Source: Sphaerulina vaccinii
Lineage: Eukaryota > Ascomycota > Dothideomycetes > Mycosphaerellales > Mycosphaerellaceae
Reading direction: 5' to 3'
DNA: 64,000 bases
Assembly: GCA_022570795.1 (NCBI GenBank)
Contig: JAKUDP010000008.1
Location: 124,001-188,000, forward strand
The notes under the pieces are model-generated. The model saw only the letters and a program-made list of their open reading frames with translations, was not told the origin of the DNA and did not search any database. This document shows positions 32,587 to 44,847 of this stretch, piece by piece; within the stretch, counting starts at the first letter, position 1; each line of letters begins with the position of its first letter. A program made the translations under genes and the position numbers.

Positions 32587-34882
32587 CTAAACAACGAAAC
32601 CATTGTCGTTGAATGCGTACTCATCGCCCAAGCCCATGTCCTCATCATCGTCGTCCTCGATCGCCATTCGTCTAGTCCAGCTCCAATTTGGGCGTGAAGG
32701 ACCTGGCGTTGGAGACTCCCGTTCTGGTAGCATTCTTTCCTCCTCATTTTCTGAAACATCATTACCCTCCAACATAAGCTGAGAATTATGTCTCTTCAGC
32801 ATGTTAGCAATCCTGTTCTCGTGACCCCAGATCATAAGCTTGATAGCGTCGAGCTCGTCTGTCACGATCTTAGCTGGACATTCAAGCCCAATGCTTCTGG
32901 CCTTCTTCTGCATCTTAACAACTGTCTCGACTTTGTGCCTGGCATTGAAGTCGCCTTGTCCCCATCGCACTCCGTCTAGGAAGGCCATCTTGATTGCTTG
33001 TTCCTGTTTAAGCCCAACGGGTGCTGCTGTGAACGATCGTACGAAGACGGAGGCTAGAGTCTGCCACTCATGTGGCTCTCGGTGCAGTACAGCCAAGTGC
33101 CAACCTTGTACGACATCGGCTACTATGTGCGAGATATGACCGATGGGGCACTTGGGAGTGAACCCCATAAAGCTCACCAGAAGTGCAATAGCACTGGCTG
33201 AGCGAGAATTGAGTGGCATTGCTTGCCTGCGGAATGCAGCCTCCTTGTTGGCTAGGGACATTGAATTCGTGATAACCTCGAATCGGAGAAGTTCTCCTAG
33301 AGCAGGATGCGATTGTGGCAGTCGGTACAGATCACCCACGTTGATCGTGCTCAGAATTGCTTCTTTTGGTATAACACCTTGCACCAGAAATTCGTAGCTG
33401 CCCCTATATCCCCATGCTCCGTTAGTCCAGGGAATCTTCTTCTCTGTAATCTCGTCATGGAATGGTCGAGCCCAGAGCAAAGCACGCTGCTTCAGGATAG
33501 ATGGATTGATGATGGAGATTCGGCCATTAGTCACGCCTTTCTTAGATAATTCGTTCATTGCTAGGCGGACGACCCAGATCAGCCGGTTGCACGTCGAGAT
33601 GAAGCGAGACCTCACCATTTCCCGATTCATGCTGCAAAGTATTAGCAACCATATCGAAGTGTTCTGGAAGCTTCACCTACTGATTAAAGATGTCTGTTAG
33701 ATCGATGTCCTGGCTCTTGAGTAAGCTGTAATGTCCGACATTGCACCCGAAGAACTTGAGCGCCGTGAAGCCTTCTCTGCTGTTGTGGTTATTTGGGGTC
33801 TGCTCTTCCCAATATCGAAACACCAGGTCGGGACGAGGGGGTTCTGCTACATGTGCAGAGATCGGCACAAGATCCATCAGGGTTCCCGCTTGTCTGGACT
33901 TCGACGTGTTAATTCGTGATCCGTCTGGTCTGGTGAAGATGAACTTCTCGCGCGGTGTGTCGACTTTCTTGGCAGCTTTTGTTCTCGGTGGAGTGCGCAG
34001 CACTAGGGACGTTGCAGGCTTCAGCGCTTGTGCCTGTGGGAGTGCTTCTTGGCGACTGATGACTGGGAAGAGTGGTACCAAAGCGGCACTGGGTTCCTTG
34101 AAACGGGCACGCTTTGGGAGAAGTGACGCAGCTTGCTCGGCATCGTTGTCGGAGTCTGTCAAGTCCACTATGCCTGGCACTTGACGTTTCCTGCTGGGTG
34201 GAGGTGTGTCGATACTCGGCAATAAGACGTGCCTCTGTGTCGCCTTCACAGGGACTGGTTGAGGTGTGTGAGGCAGTGCATTTGTGGCAATGGTTATGTT
34301 CACCTCGCCACGGTCTGGCGATGGTGATCTCTGGTTCTTGCGCGCAGGGAGTCTCTCTGAAGCAATTGCAGCTCCGCGATCAAGCGCAAACGGAGGCGTG
34401 GCGTATGGCGGCGTTGCATAGCCCGGCGATGGAACACGCTGATGGCGGACTCTAGCAGAGTTCGCAATGGGCTTTGAACGCGATTCTTCGTTGAGGGCTG
34501 TCCTTGGCGAGGGCGTAGTTGTGGGCTGCAGTAAAAACGATGGGATCTCCTGATGAATAATGTTTCGAGCCCGAGCGCGCAAATCCTCTCTGAGAAGCTC
34601 TTCTGCAGGTGTTGTTGGTGGCGCCAATATCTTATACCAGCATTTGGCTTTCTCAGGATACTTAGACATCTGGTACTGCGCAGTCACCTGTTCTCTTCGA
34701 ATGCCATTCGCGAAGTTGCGTGCTTCCAGCTCCTGAGCAAACATCTTGTTGAACACATCAGCTCGTTGTTGATGTGACAGTTCGAACTCTGCGGTGAGCA
34801 TGTAAATTGCCGTCCTCATGGTATCGTCCCAAACGAACTTCGGATGTCGGGGGCGGTCAGACGATTGCTTTGCGGGAGCCAT
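32587..34882 (-). CDS. Large hypothetical protein, probably nuclear
   Basis: Two exons, 34882-33681 and 33631-32587, with a 49-bp intron (GTAGGTGAAG...TTGCAG, branch GCTAATAC), giving 748 residues. The N-terminus (about 12-90) is a helical, Trp-containing domain starting FVWDDTMRTAIYML, reminiscent of Myb/SANT-like domains; this is a weak resemblance. Residues about 110-330 are Pro/Ser-rich with basic clusters. The C-terminal half is mostly ordered and includes RYWEEQTPNNHNSREGF and a region of helices ending in an acidic tail (AIEDDDDEDMGLGDEYAFND). I do not recognise a named family. The intact 2.2-kb reading frame and good intron support a functional gene. Confidence 0.75.
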
Positions 34883-35469
34883 TTTGCTGCGGTAGTGCCG
34901 TGGTCTGGTGGTTGTTGGTGGTGTCGTAAAGCGTCAATGGTATTGCGAGAGCTGAAGTCAGAAAGCTCAATTATCACCCCGCCTGTGAGTGGTCGAAATG
35001 CCAACGGCTTGTGCGTAGTCTTTTCGAGGTTGCAGGGGTAGTTGCATGTCTTAACGGCTCGAGCGGCGGACCTGCCGGAGCGCGAAGTGAAGCCAACAGC
35101 GTGAAACTGAAGGTCGACATCCTTCGCACTTGCCTGCGCACGCAAATAGTACCATCGAGTGAGGCTGGTCACGATGATGCTGTTCAGTTGTTCATTCTGG
35201 TTGAGTTCAGAGCTGCATGTTGAAGCTACCCATGTGATGGAAAGCTTATGGCAGCAAATCGACAGTTCCCCTGACTGTTAGCACTCGACGCGTCTGGCAC
35301 TCACCATATCGCTCAATGTCAGTGATGTTGTATACCGAGAAGTCGGCTGACGTGTCAAATAAGATCTTGCAATTTCGCCTCTAGCCTTGACGGCTTTGTA
35401 TGGTGTATCGTGCTCCTCCTTCTAATTCGTGCATGCAGAATGCTAGTGCGCCAGCTCATCAGAGAACAT
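34883..35469. other. Intergenic spacer
   Basis: About 590 bp between the promoter of the 748-residue protein and the 3' end of the mutase gene. Short ORFs only. Confidence 0.45.
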
Positions 35470-37304
35470 CTACCTGGAGTTCACAATGTTCTGCTGTGCG
35501 TTCTTGACCTTCAGCCCCTGTGCGCCATCCACCAGTCGTCTCTCCTTGTTCTGGCGTGTGTTGACGAAATCTGGGTAGTTGAGAGTGAGCTCAACAGCAC
35601 CGTTGACAATGCTGTCAGCTGCCTCGACACCAAGCATGAAGGAGTGGTCCTGATTGCCGACCTCATATCTCCAGCTTCCGAAACGACCACGCGACCAGAT
35701 GTCCATATCTTGAAGCTTTGGAAGAAGCTGTGTGAGAACGCCCTCGCGCTCGAGAGATGGCGTTGGGTAGCCGTGGTCGAATCGGCGGTGGTAGGTGGAA
35801 ACGATCTCGTCCTCTGGCTTGAGCATTTCGGTGTTGATCAGACCCTTGATGCAGTCTGCAAGCATAGTCTCCTGGTTGACTGGCTTCTTGAGCGACTCGG
35901 ACACTTCCAACATGATGCTCCAGTATGGGCCCTCCTTCTCTGATGTGTCGGTTGGCTTGCTGCCATCACCAAGTTGCTGTGTAGCAAGCTTCTTTGATGC
36001 TTGCGGCTGGTTGTTGGGCGAGTAGTTCGAGAAGATAGTGGCACGGTAGAATGGGCAGTCATCCTCTGGGAAGTAGAGCCAGCACTTGTCACCAATGCGT
36101 TCTGGGCGAGAGCCACGCACACCAACACCAATGACGTGAGTCGAAGAGTAGAACAAGCCCTTGCTGAGCTTGATGAGCTCCTCGTTCCTCATCGACTCCA
36201 CAAGGTAGTCCACGGACATAGTCGAGATGAGCTTCTGGTAGTTCACCGTTGTGCCATCTCCGAGAAGGACACGCTTGTTCTCAGCATCCACAAGCTGGAC
36301 TTCACCATTCTTGCCGAAGATCTTCTTCTCAGCAGGGATAGTGTCTGCGACCTTGATCCAGATGTTGCCAGTTCCTCCGTGAGCGGGGAAGCGGAAAGTA
36401 GCGTTTGGTCCCCAGTTTCCAGCGACCTTGTTCAAAATCACGTTGGTGGTGATCAGCTTGAGGTTTGGTGCAGCGACACGCTCGCCGAGCCACGCGCATT
36501 GCATCTATCTGCATGTCAGTGTCCATTTTTCTTCTCTTGTGCTCCGATCCTAGGGTATGCTGAAACTCACATCGGTCGTGGGCACAGCCCACACCTTGTA
36601 GTTGTATGGTCTCATGAAAATATCCGCAATGCCAGAGCCCATTGTCCTCAGAATCCACTCATCGAAGTTCTTTGGTTTATCGCTTGCAACTCTTGACTCG
36701 ACAGTGGCGTCGATCAGACCCTCCATAGCCTTGACTTGGTCCTCCTTTGGCAACACCGACAAGTTGTTCTGGAATGGGTATGGCACCCAGAGGCCCTTGT
36801 AGCGGACATAGGAGATACGTTGGTGGGTGTACCAGTCCTCATCTTTTGGGAGCGCCTCGTTGATGCAGTCGTCGAAGTACTTGTAGTGCGAGAAAATAAC
36901 GTGGCCACCAACATCGTAGAGCTGAAGCAGTCAGTATGCAAACCAGGCCTAGTAAGTAGGATGAAGACTCACGAAGCCTTCTGGAGTGACATCTGTGGAT
37001 GCGAGGCCGCCAGCGACCTCGTTGCTGTCCACAATCAACCACGATGGGCCATCCTGCTGCTGTCAGTACCACTGCTGCTGTGAGCCTGGGAAATTTCCCC
37101 CTTACAATCTGTTGCAGACGCTTCGCAGCACCAAGTCCAGTGGGACCAGCGCCGATCACGAGCACATCGACATCACTGTGGTCGCGCAAGTCAGCATCAG
37201 TCAATCCTAGGACCTCGTGCTCGTATGCATCTGCCGTGTTGGTGCTGCACTTACACTTCTTTGCCATTAGCTTTGGAAATCTGTCTCTTGTGGGTTGGCG
37301 CCAT
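35470..37304 (-). CDS. glfA: UDP-galactopyranose mutase
   Basis: Five exons: 37304-37255, 37175-37106, 37053-36973, 36921-36571 and 36504-35470, all phases consistent, 528 residues. The flavoenzyme interconverts UDP-galactopyranose and UDP-galactofuranose. Visible hallmarks are the FAD motif VLVIGAGPTGLGAAKRL, VAGGLASTDVTPEGF, the His-containing VGGHVIFSHYKYFDD loop, FMRPYNYKVWAVPTT, and SSTHVIGVGVRG followed by CWLYFPEDDCPFYRATIFSNYS. This is the eukaryotic form, close in length and motifs to Aspergillus glfA/ugmA. It supplies galactofuranose for cell-wall galactomannan. It is head-to-head with a nucleotide-sugar-type transporter, the same arrangement reported for glfA/glfB in Aspergillus fumigatus. 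Confidence 0.95.
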
Positions 37305-38421
37305 CTTGACAGCTGGATATTGCGTTCTGGAGAGTGTATGATCGAGTATGCGCAAACGAGTGTCTACAGCAAGAAGATCTTGCAGCGAGAAAGGAGAGCG
37401 ATAGAGATTGGAATCGTCAACAATCACTTAATACATCCCACCACACCGCCACCAAGGCCGATATTTAGCTGATGCCATAGCTTGACTTTCTCCATCTTGC
37501 AGGGTATAAAGTGGATCTGGCATGAAACGCGTGTCCGAAACGGTATTGGTGCGACCTGAGCGGCTCCGATACACATCCTCGAGATCTTCACGCACAGCCA
37601 ATGGCAGACATATACAGCACAATGGTCACCGACGGTCGAACAGGAGAAATTGTGGCAGATTGTCCCGATGACGCACCGCCAACTGAATGGAGGGAGTCCG
37701 GTTCGTCCTCCATCATCCCCATTCCTTGTCCTCAGAGGGAGTTGCACCACGCCGCTCGTCAGAACAAAAAGGGGAACCAGACGAACGACGCCGCAAGCCA
37801 GAGTGGTCCTCTCCTACACGTGTCTGGTGTGATGTGGCGCTCCGGCTACATGAGCTGAAAAGAACCCTCCGGACACCTTGCACGACTTCATCATTGATCA
37901 GTCTCAAACGCGCGGGTGTAAGCTGATGGATGAGCATAACTGTCAGCAATCCCTTCGGACGTGCCGTTGCAGACCACATATCAAATTCGTGCTCTGCTTC
38001 ATCGATGTCGTGTGCTCGTGAAACAGCTGTGCTTCTGCTAAAAATCTCAACAACGCGCGTTGTCGCAATCGCTCGCATTAGCCGAGCTGCTTGAATGATC
38101 TTAGATCAAACTCTAATCAAGCAAGGGATAAGGCAGAGGAGGCTAGAAACGAACCCTGTGGCCTCTTTTTGTTCAATCTCACGCTCAAGAATCTCATCTT
38201 GCATACCACGACTGCGCCTGGCCACTCCTTCCTTCGTTTCTTGTACCATTTCACTACCACCATACAGTAATCTTTACACCCTCACCGGACTCTCAACGGA
38301 ATCCCTCCGGCAGAACCGAACAGCATTGCGCTTTAGAACGAGATTCGACGCGCGACCAGGAGATTGCAGCAGACTTCTCCCTTAATACACACCACCACAT
38401 CCACATCCACACATCGTCACA
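37305..38421. promoter_or_regulatory. Bidirectional promoter region between glfA-like and glfB-like genes
   Basis: About 1.1 kb between divergent start codons of the mutase and the transporter, so it may co-regulate both. It contains CT-rich tracts just before the transporter start (about 38190-38300) but no site I can name. Confidence 0.5.
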
Positions 38422-39780
38422 ATGAACGAGAAGGAAAGACAATCTGGCGAGCAGGAGCGTCCAGCAGAGGTCCTGCCAACTGTCAACCCAGATGCCGAGA
38501 AGAGCCAACCGCCCAAGGCTGGACTACACCCAGCGTTCTATATCGCAACATGGATTACGCTCTCATCGAGTGTCATCCTGTTCAACAAATGGCTTCTCGA
38601 TACCAAAGGCTTCAGATATCCAATTGTGCTCACAACATGGCATTTGGCATTCGCGACGCTGATGACCCAAATACTGGCCCGCACGACACACGTACTGGAT
38701 TCGAGAAAGAAGGTCCCCATGACCGGGAAGATCTACCTGCGCGCCATTGTACCAATTGGTCTCATGTTCTCGCTATCGCTGATCTGTGGTAACTTGACAT
38801 ATCTATACCTCTCGGTCTCTTTCATTCAGATGCTCAAGGTAGGACACGGCAGCATTGGGGGTCAGATCGCGCAGAGTATACTAACACACTACAGGCCACC
38901 ACTCCAGTCGCAGTCCTCATTGCCTCGTGGATCTTCGGTGTTGCGCCAGTCAACTTCAAGACTCTCGGCAATGTGTCCTTCATTGTCATTGGTGTCGTGA
39001 TTGCATCTTACGGAGAGATTCAGTTCAACATGACTGGTTTCCTCTACCAAGTTGGAGGCATTGTCTTCGAGGCCACTCGTCTGGTCATGGTTCAGCGTCT
39101 GCTCAGCAGCGCTGAGTTCAAGATGGATCCTCTGGTCTCGCTTTACTACTTTGCACCAGCTTGTGCTATCATGAACGGTCTGGTTGCCCTGATCATTGAG
39201 GTGCCAAAGTTGTCTCTCGCAGACATCGAGAATGTTGGATACGCGACATTGATCGCCAACGCCATGATTGCGTTCCTTCTGAACGTATCTGTCGTCTTCC
39301 TGGTAGGTTCATCTGTCCTTCAGCAGTGGTTGTAATACTGAAGAGACTCTCTAGATCGGCAAGACTTCGTCTCTCGTCATGACACTTTCCGGCGTTCTCA
39401 AGGATATTCTCCTTGTTGGTGCCTCTATGACAATCTTCCAGGACCCAGTATCTGGTCTCCAGGGATTCGGCTACTCCATCGCTCTTGGAGGTCTTGTCTA
39501 CTACAAGCTTGGAGCTGATAAGCTCAAGGTACGATTCAACCACTTAAGATTGTGGCCGAGCCCCTTGCTAACACTTTCCCAGGAACACATGGGCGGCGCA
39601 CAGCGCGCTTGGGCAGACTACGGTGTTAAGCACCCAGCGCTCCGCAAACTCATCGTATTCGGTCTGGTTATCGTCACGATATTCATCCTCCTCGGCGGCA
39701 TCTCGCAAAGCGGCCTCGCCCCGGCCGGCTACGATGCGAAGAACCTAGCTGGCGCAGCATCAGATCGACTGGGCTGGTAG
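38422..39780 (+). CDS. glfB: Nucleotide-sugar/triose-phosphate-type transporter, candidate UDP-galactofuranose transporter
   Basis: Four exons: 38422-38838, 38895-39302, 39355-39528 and 39583-39780 (introns 56, 52 and 54 bp), 398 residues. A hydrophilic N-terminus of about 35 residues is followed by about ten membrane helices of the TPT/DMT superfamily. Typical elements are SSSVILFNKWLL, FRYPIVLTTWHLAFAT, GNLTYLYLSVSFIQMLKATTPVAV across intron 1, KTSSLVMTLSGVLKDI, and GFGYSIALGGLVYYK. The family carries nucleotide sugars or phosphorylated compounds across Golgi or ER membranes. Head-to-head position with UDP-galactopyranose mutase makes a UDP-Galf transporter the best inference, following the Aspergillus glfA/glfB pair. 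Substrate cannot be proven from sequence. Confidence 0.85.
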
Positions 39781-41083
39781 AAAGAGTCGGAGAGCAGAAG
39801 AGCAGTGGCATGCCGTGGGCACGAGAAGGAGTGTCGCAAGAGCGTGGAGATGAGTGATGATACACAATCTATTGCTCCAAGAAGTATCGAGCAGACTTCC
39901 CCAATGCAGGGCGAACCTGACTCTCTTCCTTCGTGATAATGGACTGATAGACTAGGGCAATATACCAGCGCGGGAAGATCGAGCAGGCGTTTTGAGAAAA
40001 AGCCCGTTTTGTGGCAAGACAGGAAGGCGCATTCTGTACTATCCATTACAATCTATAACGCTCAGTTAGAGCGAATGACACCCCCAATGGACAGCTTCCG
40101 AGCGGTCTTCTCACACCTCTCTCCCGATCTAACCATTGAGCCACGATTCCTAGCACTCGGAATATCCTCTTCAGAGCACTCCTATGCCCTACGATCTCTT
40201 CAATAATCGCCCTGCCAAGTGGTAGTCGGCCATCACCAGACTACAAGAGTTAGCCAGACTCATATTTACAGGTAAGTAAGCAAAACAGCTCAAGCATCGA
40301 CCTGACCCCCGACGGTATTCACGACATCTGCCGCTTCCTAGCACAAGAGACGTCTTCTACAGGGATGCGAAACGAGATACGAGAGCACTTGAGATTGGCA
40401 GATCTCGCAGGGCCTCCAGAGGCATAGGGCGTGCATGATGAAGACATGTTGTTTGCTCTTGGGAAGCACATGTCTACTCTCGGAGTGCTTCCCGAGAGCT
40501 CAATAGCCCATTGGTATGGTATGCAACTACTGCAGCTGTTTCTGCTGATCAGTACATTTCCTGCCTCCTCCCCGCTTACGGAGCTGATGCTGATGCTGCA
40601 TCGGAGTCGGTTGTCACCCCGAGTTTTCTACCCGCAGAGTACGTACTGAGTCGTGATGTGATGAGAGAAAGATAGCATTGCCCGAAAGTGTAAGTGATAA
40701 AGTTCATAACATGCAGCTCTCGCTAATAAAGCTTTCTGTCTATCTGAATCGGAAAGAAGTCCCTCGTACATACATCTCAATGGTATCGGCTATGACGCTC
40801 GTAACAGACAAGGAACAGAACTCTTGCAAACTACTCACTCCTCCACACAAACCCATGGACTCAATGGTATCGAAGAGCAAGTAAGCGTCCACCGCCGTGC
40901 TTTTCAGTAGTGAAGCAGTGAGTATACCAACTCAACCAAGCTCTGGACTGCTGCTTGCCCGAGAATGTCGTGGATATCTGGCCCAGGAGGTCGATTACTC
41001 CTGTCCCATTGCGAAACAACATCAGCCATCTAGTTAGAAACATTATAGCTCATCTCAATCGTCAAAGTTGGGGGAGGTGGCGA
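39781..41083. other. Gene-poor spacer between convergent genes, about 1.3 kb
   Basis: Only short ORFs (72 codons or fewer) and no recognised RNA or repeat. It contains the 3' ends of the transporter and the lipid-droplet gene. Confidence 0.45.
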
Positions 41084-41910
41084 CTACTTGTTCGCCTGCT
41101 TCTTTGCCTCGTCCTTCGTCTGCTTCGCTTGATCCTTGGCCTGGTCCTTCTTCTCCTCGCCCATCTTCTTTGCCTCTTCGGCCTTCTCCTGGCCTTGCTT
41201 GGCGTAAGAGTCGGCCTTCTCGGTGGCGTGCTCCTTCGCTCCGTTGAGGTGTTCTTGGGCATTGCGTACATAGTCGGACGACTTCTTCTTGCCTTCATTG
41301 TACCTGAACAGATATGTTAGTAATGGACGCGATTCGATAAGCTTGAGCTGATGCATACTTGGGACCAACAGTGTCTACAACGATTTGGTACACGTCGGAG
41401 GCGATCTTGAGGTTGGTGCTGATAATAGCCATGACGACAGTGCTAATGCCTGCGCCACGGTCGTTGTGTTGAACAGTCTTGGTGTACTCATCTGCGAGAT
41501 GTCAGTAAGTCGTCGTGATACGTGCACATGATATGGTACCCACCATTCCATGTACCGGTCAAGTAGTTGTACGGCCAGAAGGCGTAGCCCTTGGCAGTGT
41601 CGACGACCTTGCTGGTATCCTCCTTCACGATTGGAACGTATTGCTCGAACTTGCTCAATCCAGAGTCGCCGAGCTCATCCGCCTTTTGCACATAGGGTGC
41701 TGCATAGCCATATGGCTTCTGTAGGTATGGCTCGACCGGCTTGCCGAAGCGGGTGTATGCTCCATCGGCGATCTCTAATGACTTCTTGCCATATGGGTTC
41801 GTCTTGTATGTCTCGATGGTATCGTTGACGAGTGGGTATGAGGTGAAGTGGGAAAGGAACTTCGACTGCGGCTTGTCACCGTTGGTGAGCGACTCGGTAG
41901 CGTGAGGCAT
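41084..41910 (-). CDS. CAP20/perilipin-like lipid-droplet protein
   Basis: Three exons: 41910-41544, 41491-41359 and 41303-41084 (introns 52 and 55 bp), 239 residues. The N-terminal part shows the CAP20/MPL1-type pattern of pathogenic fungi: FTSYPLVNDTIETYKTNPYG, then KPVEPYLQKPYGYAAPYVQK with 11-residue-like amphipathic repeats, and ELGDSGLSKFEQYVPIVKED. The central exon encodes an ISTVVMAIISTNLKIASDVY helix. The C-terminus is a long Lys/Ala/Glu-rich amphipathic helix. The family coats lipid droplets and, in Colletotrichum and Metarhizium, affects appressorium turgor and virulence. Frames agree across both introns. Confidence 0.85.
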
Positions 41911-44563
41911 GGTGAATGGTGCTGCTGCTGGCTGAGATGTGGTGTCAGTAACAACAATGGCTTCAATCGGGGTAGATCTGAAGCTGAGACGTTGGAAAGC
42001 CTGTTATCGCAGCAATCTCGACATGAACCTGATACGCGGCCACTGGAGAAGCTTCGTGGGGTGTGACATGGTCGTGCTTGCTGCTTTGGCGACTTACTTT
42101 GTGTGATTCTGGTGCGTGTGTTGCTGCGCTTGCCTGTAACATCCGTGGTCAGTCCACCTTCGTCTTGCCTGCCTGGAGCTGTCTCTGCTGCCCTGCCAAG
42201 TGTATCCCGCCCTGCTGTGCTCGCGACGTACACTTGACAAATGGAGTTCCGGGATCGTGGAATGTGACCTGGTAGACTCACGAGATAGGTTCAATCGCGG
42301 GTTGTGAGAGCTTTAGATCTGGGACTGATTTCGTGGATAGTGGTAAGCAGAAACAGAGAGCAGAAGCAGGAAGCGAGAATGTTGAGAAGACGTGTGCGGG
42401 TACTCACTCTCATGCCTACAGAGGAAGCGCTGCTCCTGCATCAAAGAATGTACGGGCACGTCACCAGAAATCACTCTGTCACATGCAAAACTGCCACAAG
42501 CTGCTCATTAGGCTAGGCCTCGATAGGACTAGCGCGCTCAACCACCTGTTGAAGTTTCGATTCCGATCATGCACGGGAGAGCCGCTACATGTGAACTTCA
42601 TGAAAGTTTGATCGCATTACGTCCAAACATCCTGTTTCTCACGACATGGCAGAGCTCGCAAAGCTGGTGCCCGAACACTTCCATCTCGATCGCGACAGGA
42701 CCCGTATCCATCCGCCGGACGGGTGTGATTGGGTCGTGCCATTGCAGAGATACTGCACAATCGTCCCTCTGCCAATGGCTGGGCTGCATCAGCCTCCTGG
42801 GGCGTGAGCTCTCAACCACATCCAGGCTCAACGCATGCGAAGTGATTCATGTGAAGGCCTTGGCAGCACTCACACCCGTACCTCTATTGACAGGAGCAGG
42901 GATGCGCAGATTAGCAGCCGCTGGCTCCGGGTGCTCTTTATATCAATCGGATCGGCTTCATGTGACGATAGGATACAGTTTCCCAGTTTCCAAGTCACTT
43001 TCTCTGCCAGATCCGGACCATCCCACACCATCTCAGTCGCGGGGAGATGGCAAGAAGACACTGCCGGAGACCATCAGCAACATGCCGACAGAGAACACCG
43101 CAATACCAGTCTCTCGGTTCGCTCAGTTGCCTGGATCTTGTGAGACTGGGACCGAGCAATACGCATTACGCAGGCAAGCCGTTGTATGCTCGTTCTGTGA
43201 CACCTGCCCTCGTGCACGACTAGGCAGGTCCACCGCAACATCCTTCTGGCTCCGCTCCGATGCACGAACACCAGCAAGCGAGATCCTATGCCAACGCATC
43301 TTCACATACGCAAGGCGACGAGACAGCCACAACTGGTCAAGACCACTGCCACATGGTCGCTTGATAGGCGTCCGCAATATTCTCCGAGAAAGGATGCGTG
43401 CCAAAACCGGTTTCACGAACAGGTACCGACACGGGAGTCATCGAATTGCCTAGCTCGACACACCTATGGAGCAGATCAGTCATTGCCCTTCTCGAACACT
43501 GTTGTGCTACGCAATCGACTGCTACATTACAAGCACTAGGTCGTACTCAATGGTTCCAAGTGATACCCGCGGGTATATGCAGAGTTGCGATATGAGTGTT
43601 ACCATGACGATAGTTCGCTACCATGTGCTCGGTGTTGAGTTGTGCTCGATCAAGGCACGATGAAACTGATCGTTGCCGCTGCACGACTTCTGGATGCTCA
43701 GCTGCATGCTTTGCTGCGACGCACTTCAGAGTCCTACAGTGTCAGGCCTCTGCACTGATACCATGTTCCAGTCTCCCGATTGTGATGCTTTTGCCACACT
43801 AGAACTGAGCAGAAAAGCCTACATCATCATGGAGAAGCCGAGGGCATTCAGGACTATCAAGCCTAAGGAGTTTGTCGATATGGCCAAATTATGCGCTCAA
43901 CGTTCGCAGTCCCAAGTGCATCACGTCTAGATGCCAATGCTTCTTTTGGAAGATTGCCCAACTACGTGCTTACAAGCTGGCACAGATCCATCGACTAGGC
44001 TTACTGAGAGAATGGCCACAACGACACCTTTGTCCATTAGTATTCAGAAGATTGCAACTTGCGAATAGCTATCGATAGAGTTGGGCCGCCCAATCAGTGT
44101 GCTACGCAAGCAAGAAGTCGAAAAGATGCGGCCAAGAGGTAGGGAAATGACATACGGCCGCACAGGTGCACCATTTTCTTTGCTCTGTCCTGCTGATAAG
44201 CTCCGAAGTGTACCTTGATCAAACCACAGCACTCTGCAAGTACATACGCCAGCACGATGTGAGTAAGTGGTCCATGTTGCAAGTTCCTTGTGTCTCGCTA
44301 CTATTTCATACAGTGGAGGGAGCAGCGCGAATCAGAGCGGTGCGTCAAGTTGTGCCTTCATTCTTATGAGCGAGCAGAAACGACAATCGAAGACGTCGTC
44401 GTCGCCGCCAACAGGATTGTGCGAACGTTCGAAGCGGACGACCACCTCTGCCGTTTATTAGCATATTCTTGGCGATCACAGATGTGGCTGCAGTCTGCAG
44501 GTAGTCTCAGTCATCATACTGCCTTGGCAAACTAGTCCTCATTCGGAATCTTGCCGCAGGCAG
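41911..44563. other. Gene-poor region adjoining the 10-kb element
   Basis: About 2.65 kb. A 294-codon plus-strand ORF (42569-43453) is the longest. It overlaps several minus-strand ORFs, has an irregular composition and no motif, so it is not called. Base composition here is ordinary (CA and TG common), in sharp contrast to the element that follows. Confidence 0.45.
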
Positions 44564-44607
44564 TCTGAGGGCCCAACTGGCACTTTTGGCATATACTAAT
44601 TAGCTCG
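44564..44607 (+). repeat. Left terminal inverted repeat
   Basis: Begins TCTGAGGGCCCAACTGGC and ends near ATTAGCT. It pairs with 54521-54564 with a few substitutions and one 1-bp indel. It retains several CA dinucleotides, so RIP starts only inside it (about 44,640 onwards). Confidence 0.85.
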
Positions 44608-44847
44608 ATTTTGAAATATAGGCAAATGAACATGCAGACACTTAGAGGGGCTTTAGACAGTCGCAGAGATTATAAAACTTTATTTAGAAAATCCGAAAGC
44701 CTACTATACTACTTATAACACCTCGCTGTCGGTAGCTAGCAGCCCGGCTATAGTAGTAGTAGTAGAGAGCACTCCTTATATACTTCCTTAGAGTATTAGT
44801 TAATCTTAGTTAATCTTATCTATACTTAACTACTTTTAGACTTATCT

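Noticed and set aside
42569..43453. 294-codon plus-strand ORF
   Set aside because: No motif, irregular composition, many overlapping ORFs on the other strand and no splice partners; long open frames arise by chance in GC-balanced DNA.
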